NCBI RefSeq assembly: GCF_964355755.1
Contig: NC_092679.1
Coordinates: forward strand, 932,001 to 996,000
DNA length: 64,000 nt
DNA from: Antedon mediterranea
Taxonomy: Eukaryota > Echinodermata > Crinoidea > Comatulida > Antedonidae
Direction of reading: 5' to 3'
Numbering within the stretch: the first letter of the stretch is position 1; each line of letters starts with the position of its first letter. Below, one piece after another: positions 59,333 through 64,000 of the stretch. The translations under genes were made by a program, and so were the position numbers. The notes below the pieces were generated by a model that was not told the DNA's origin, searched no databases, and worked only from the letters and a program-made list of their open reading frames with translations.

Positions 59333-60920
59333 CTGAAAATAAACAAAAAATAAAAAAATCTAAATAAATACTTAATCTGTAGTTGTCTTTGTGAAATATT
59401 TCAGCATTTTTTTCAAACGTTATTCCTTTGTGTTCATACTTTACATGGACTGTCCTATAGTTTTTACCATCTTTGAAATCTAAACATTTCTTTTAATAAG
59501 TAATTTAAAGTTCCGTTTATGAAGATGTTATAATCTACTATATCAATGGTTTTAGATCTATTTTCAGGCATAAAAAAAAAAATACCATTTATACTCTGTA
59601 TGAGTATATTAATAAACATTTAGATCAAAATTAGACATTTTGAAATCCGAGTGTAATTCCACACCCTAACTTTTTCCAAATTATGTATTCAGACCTCTTA
59701 AGATAGGACTTAGTAATAATAAATAACTGTAGTAATTTTTTCATGTAAGTATAGGAAAATATTGTATACTATATTAGTCAAAATAAGTGCCTTTAAACAG
59801 CTTTACAGCTGATAATAAAATAGCCAATGCTCTTGACCCATTGATACCCCTAATGGCCAATATATAAGTCATTATTTAAGCCTTGGCCTGAATTCCAATA
59901 ACACTAGTAACAAGGTACAGTAGCTAGTTTCTATGGCCAGTATCATGGGCAAGGCTATACCACCAACAGCTAGCTATCATTTATCAATGCATTCTGTACA
60001 GCTATTCAGCTATGCTGTTATTAAATGAAATATCAGTGAATACTAAACACTGGGTTCATCCAGCCATAAGGAATTCAACAGATTTATAAAAGAACTAGAT
60101 TTTTATAGAACTTTTCTATTAACATTATTGAACCTAATTTTGAAGATGTATTGTCCCCCAAAAACATGAAAAAATAAAGATTAATAAAATCAGATTTTGA
60201 ATAGGCAATTTCACAGTTTTAATAAAGTTATTCACTTCTGTAGAAAAAAAATCATCAAAAATAATTATTTCACTTATAAAAAGACAATGTCTACTGTATG
60301 ATCTGAATATGAGACATAGTCGAAAAGGTTGGAAGGGGCTCAGGCACATACATGAATGACAACGTACACTTTCATATCCAATATTATTATATCATTTGCA
60401 TAGAAAATTGTGTTGATGATGACACTGTTGCACAACATAAATACAGAAAACAAAACCGCAAAGAAATATGTATACAAGGTCACATCATTTTTGTAAATTC
60501 ATTGCTCTAAATAGCAGCTAGATAAAAACTATATTTGTATGAGATGTGATGACCAGTACCACTACGTAGAACTTTAAAACATAGAGTAGTATACATGAAA
60601 TAGTGTTATCAAAGAAAAATCCACTCAACTCAAGGTTTACTAAAAACATAAAACTATAAAAAAAGAATTTGTTGCAAAATACTAGATACATTTGTGGTTG
60701 TCTACATTAGAGACCCTACATTGAATGACTAATGAATTAAATGATCTATTAATTCAAATGAACCTTTTCAAAAGGCAATGTTGTGGGAGTAGAGGATCTA
60801 GACTAAATTAAGCACCTTCGTAGAATTAAACACTCGTCTGGGATTAAGTCACCATTTATGTACAAATAGAAAAAAGAAAGACTGAATAGTTATACAATTA
60901 AAGGTTGTTTTTTATTTCAT
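59333..60920. other. Intron 5' of the first visible DH exon
   Basis: AT-rich sequence with no recognisable coding exon, so the missing N-terminal DH exons should lie to the right of the 24-bp array. Confidence 0.5.
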
Positions 60921-60923
60921 TTC

Positions 60924-63900
60924 ATCACCACCCTACAGTGACCATACATCACCACCCTACAGTGACCACACATCACCACCCTACAGTGACCACACATCAC
61001 CACTCTACAGTGACCACACATCACCACCCTACAGTGACCATACATCACCACCCTACAGTGACCACACATCACCACCCTACAGTGACCACACATCACCACT
61101 CTACAGTGACCACACATCACCACCCTACAGTGACCATACATCACCACCCTACAGTGACCACACATCACCACTCTACAGTGACCATACATCACCACCCTAC
61201 AGTGACCATACATCACCACCCTACAGTGACCATACATCACCACTCTACAGTGACCACACATCACCACTCTACAGTGACCACACATCACCACCCTACAGTG
61301 ACCACACATCACCACTCTACAGTGACCACACATCACCACCCTACAGTGACCATACATCACCACCCTACAGTGACCATACATCACCACCCTACAGTGACCA
61401 CACATCACCACTCTACAGTGACCACACATCACCACCCTACAGTGACCACACATCATCACCCTACAGTGACCATACATCACCACCCTACAGTGACCATACA
61501 TCACCACCCTACAGTGACCATACATCACCACCCTACAGTGACCACACATCACCACCCTACAGTGACCATACATCACCACTCTACAGTGACCATACATCAC
61601 CACTCTACAGTGACCACACATCACCACCCTACAGTGACCATACATCACCACCCTACAGTGACCATACATCACCACCCTACAGTGACCATACATCACCACC
61701 CTACAGTGACCACACATCACCACCCTACAGTGACCACACATCACCACCCTACAGTGACCATACATCACCACCCTACAGTGACCATACATCACCACCCTAC
61801 AGTGACCATACATCACCACCCTACAGTGACCATACATCACCACCCTACAGTGACCATACATCACCACCCTACAGTGACCATACATCACCACCCTACAGTG
61901 ACCATACATCACCACCCTACAGTGACCATACATCACCACCCTACAGTGACCATACATCACCACCCTACAGTGACCACACATCACCACCCTACAGTGACCA
62001 TACATCACCACTCTACAGTGACCATACATCACCACCCTACAGTGACCATACATCACCACCCTACAGTGACCATACATCACCACCCTACAGTGACCATACA
62101 TCACCACTCTACAGTGACCACACATCACCACCCTACAGTGACCACACATCACCACCCTACAGTGACCACACATCACCACCCTACAGTGACCATACATCAC
62201 CACCCTACAGTGACCATACATCACCACCCTACAGTGACCATACATCACCACCCTACAGTGACCATACATCACCACCCTACAGTGACCATACATCATCACC
62301 CTACAGTGACCATACATCACCACCCTACAGTGACCATACATCACCACTCTACAGTGACCACACATCACCACCCTACAGTGACCATACATCACCACTCTAC
62401 AGTGACCATACATCACCACTCTACAGTGACCATACATCACCACCCTACAGTGACCACACATCACCACTCTACAGTGACCATACATCACCACCCTACAGTG
62501 ACCATACATCACCACCCTACAGTGACCACACATCACCACCCTACAGTGACCACACATCACCACTCTACAGTGACCACACATCACCACTCTACAGTGACCA
62601 CACATCACCACCCTACAGTGACCACACATCACCACTCTACAGTGACCATACATCACCACCCTACAGTGACCATACATCACCACCCTACAGTGACCATACA
62701 TCACCACTCTACAGTGACCACACATCACCACTCTACAGTGACCACACATCACCACTCTACAGTGACCACACATCACCACTCTACAGTGACCACACATCAC
62801 CACTCTACAGTGACCACACATCACCACCCTACAGTGACCATACATCACCACCCTACAGTGACCATACATCACCACCCTACAGTGACCATACATCACCACC
62901 CTACAGTGACCATACATCACCACCCTACAGTGACCATACATCACCACCCTACAGTGACCATACATCACCACCCTACAGTGACCATACATCACCACCCTAC
63001 AGTGACCACACATCACCACCCTACAGTGACCACACATCACCACTCTACAGTGACCATACATCACCACCCTACAGTGACCACACATCACCACCCTACAGTG
63101 ACCACACATCACCACCCTACAGTGACCACACATCACCACTCTACAGTGACCACACATCACCACCCTACAGTGACCATACATCACCACCCTACAGTGACCA
63201 TACATCACCACTCTACAGTGACCATACATCACCACCCTACAGTGACCATACATCACCACCCTACAGTGACCATACATCACCACCCTACAGTGACCATACA
63301 TCACCACCCTACAGTGACCATACATCACCACCCTACTGTGACCATACATCACCACCCTACAGTGACCATACATCACCACCCTACAGTGACCATACATCAC
63401 CACCCTACAGTGACCATACATCACCACCCTACAGTGACCATACATCACCACCCTACAGTGACCATACATCACCACCCTACAGTGACCATACATCACCACC
63501 CTACAGTGACCATACATCACCACCCTACAGTGACCATACATCACCACCCTACAGTGACCATACATCACCACCCTACAGTGACCATACATCACCACCCTAC
63601 AGTGACCATACATCACCACCCTACAGTGACCATACATCACCACCCTACAGTGACCATACATCACCACCCTACAGTGACCATACATCACCACCCTACAGTG
63701 ACCATACATCACCACCCTACAGTGACCATACATCACCACCCTACAGTGACCATACATCATCACCCTACAGTGACCATACATCACCACCCTACAGTGACCA
63801 TACATCATCACCCTACAGTGACCATACATCACCACCCTACAGTGACCATACATCACCACCCTACAGTGACCATACATCACCACCCTACAGTGACCATACA

Positions 63901-64000
63901 TCATCAGCCTACAGTGACCATACATCACCACCCTACAGTGACCATACATCATCAGCCTACAGTGACCATACATCACCACCCTACAGTGACCATACATCAC
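60924..64000. repeat. 24-bp minisatellite, about 128 copies, continuing past the right edge
   Basis: Unit starts TACATCACCACC and ends CTACAGTGACCA; every copy is 24 bp with no length change seen. Variation is almost only C/T exchange: TACATC or CACATC, CCCTAC or CTCTAC, ATCACC or ATCATC, plus rare CAGCC and one CTACTGTG at 63,336. Three of six frames are open because the period is a multiple of three; the minus-strand frame reads repeating MYGHCRVV. It lies in a presumed intron of the PLEKHG-like gene. I regard it as non-coding satellite DNA. Confidence 0.97.

Larger units (their letters stand above)
42945..64000 (-). other. PLEKHG: Gene locus: PLEKHG-family Rho guanine nucleotide exchange factor (3' part, N-terminus off right edge)
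   Basis: The locus encodes a Dbl-homology/pleckstrin-homology protein predicted to load GTP on Rho-family GTPases and so control actin. Fifteen exons join in phase from 59332 down to 43043, giving about 1,019 residues. In order: the second half of a DH domain, including [13 protein letters not shown] (conserved region 3), a PH domain (RDLSSYGELLLE through the helix QWTHQIKKMILENFSGLIPN), a Lys/Arg-rich linker (KLRKRKHRSKQRRRRRY), short acidic/Ser-rich exons, and a long disordered C-terminal exon rich in E/K/S. The short spacing of DH and PH and the QYC.NYP motif fit PLEKHG1/2/3 rather than other Dbl families; which member cannot be decided. The first DH helices and N-terminus lie beyond 64,000. 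Confidence 0.88.

Noticed and set aside
60917-64000. A 1,027-codon minus-strand open frame repeating MYGHCRVV
   Set aside because: It is produced by a 24-bp tandem repeat whose period is a multiple of three. Two plus-strand frames are equally open, no splice or start context fits, and the variants include Tyr/Cys changes without a protein logic. Treated as satellite DNA.

Overview
This is an AT-rich, intron-rich animal genome window: small exons with GT-AG boundaries, kilobase introns, many minisatellites and short inverted-repeat transposons, and no bacterial gene organisation. The gene content (a Notch ligand with MNNL, DSL and EGF modules, and a PLEKHG-type Rho guanine exchange factor), together with marine-invertebrate-style GC-rich transposon ends, suggests an invertebrate deuterostome such as an echinoderm. 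That assignment is an inference, not proven by the sequence.

Two genes lie head-to-tail, both on the minus strand. (1) The Notch ligand, Jagged/Serrate-like, occupies 1863-35979 and runs off the left edge. I could assemble seven phase-compatible exons: signal peptide (35839-35979), MNNL (27974-28258), a 64-nt linker exon (17984-18047), DSL (15707-15970), EGF1 start (13164-13227), EGF1/2 (10619-10749) and EGF3 (1863-1991). They give a continuous 359-residue N-terminus. The Notch-binding DSL loop is unusually divergent. (2) The RhoGEF gene runs from beyond the right edge to about 42.93 kb. Fifteen exons join in phase: the C-terminal part of the DH domain (59263-59332, 56055-56252, 54221-54382), the PH domain (53936-53971, 53508-53633, 53290-53385, 53027-53141), a basic and microexon-rich linker, a large 1.66-kb exon and a final 199-nt exon followed by AATAAA. 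About 1,019 residues are visible; the N-terminus lies beyond 64,000.

The roughly 7 kb between them (35980-42920) is the upstream region of the ligand gene. It holds a cluster of CCAAT-bearing inverted-repeat elements (family B), a perfect CRE, a palindrome-TATA motif and two 15-G runs. Introns carry a second inverted-repeat family (A, at least ten copies), an apparently exact 1,401-bp tandem duplication (5497-8298) beside a transposon end and a 26-bp satellite, a tRNA-like gene at 4923-4994, a tRNA-derived SINE candidate near 54.5 kb, and several minisatellites (24, 19, 47, 14, 9, 48 and 32 bp). The largest is the 24-bp array filling 60.92-64.0 kb and continuing out of the window.

The ligand signals between neighbouring cells through Notch, while the RhoGEF would act inside the cell on Rho GTPases. 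No direct functional link is visible, but the adjacency may be old, because PLEKHG and DSL genes are also near each other in humans (from memory). A pair of CSL-type sites inside the ligand's second intron is a candidate feedback enhancer. I found no CRISPR, operon, virus or clearly new enzymatic system.
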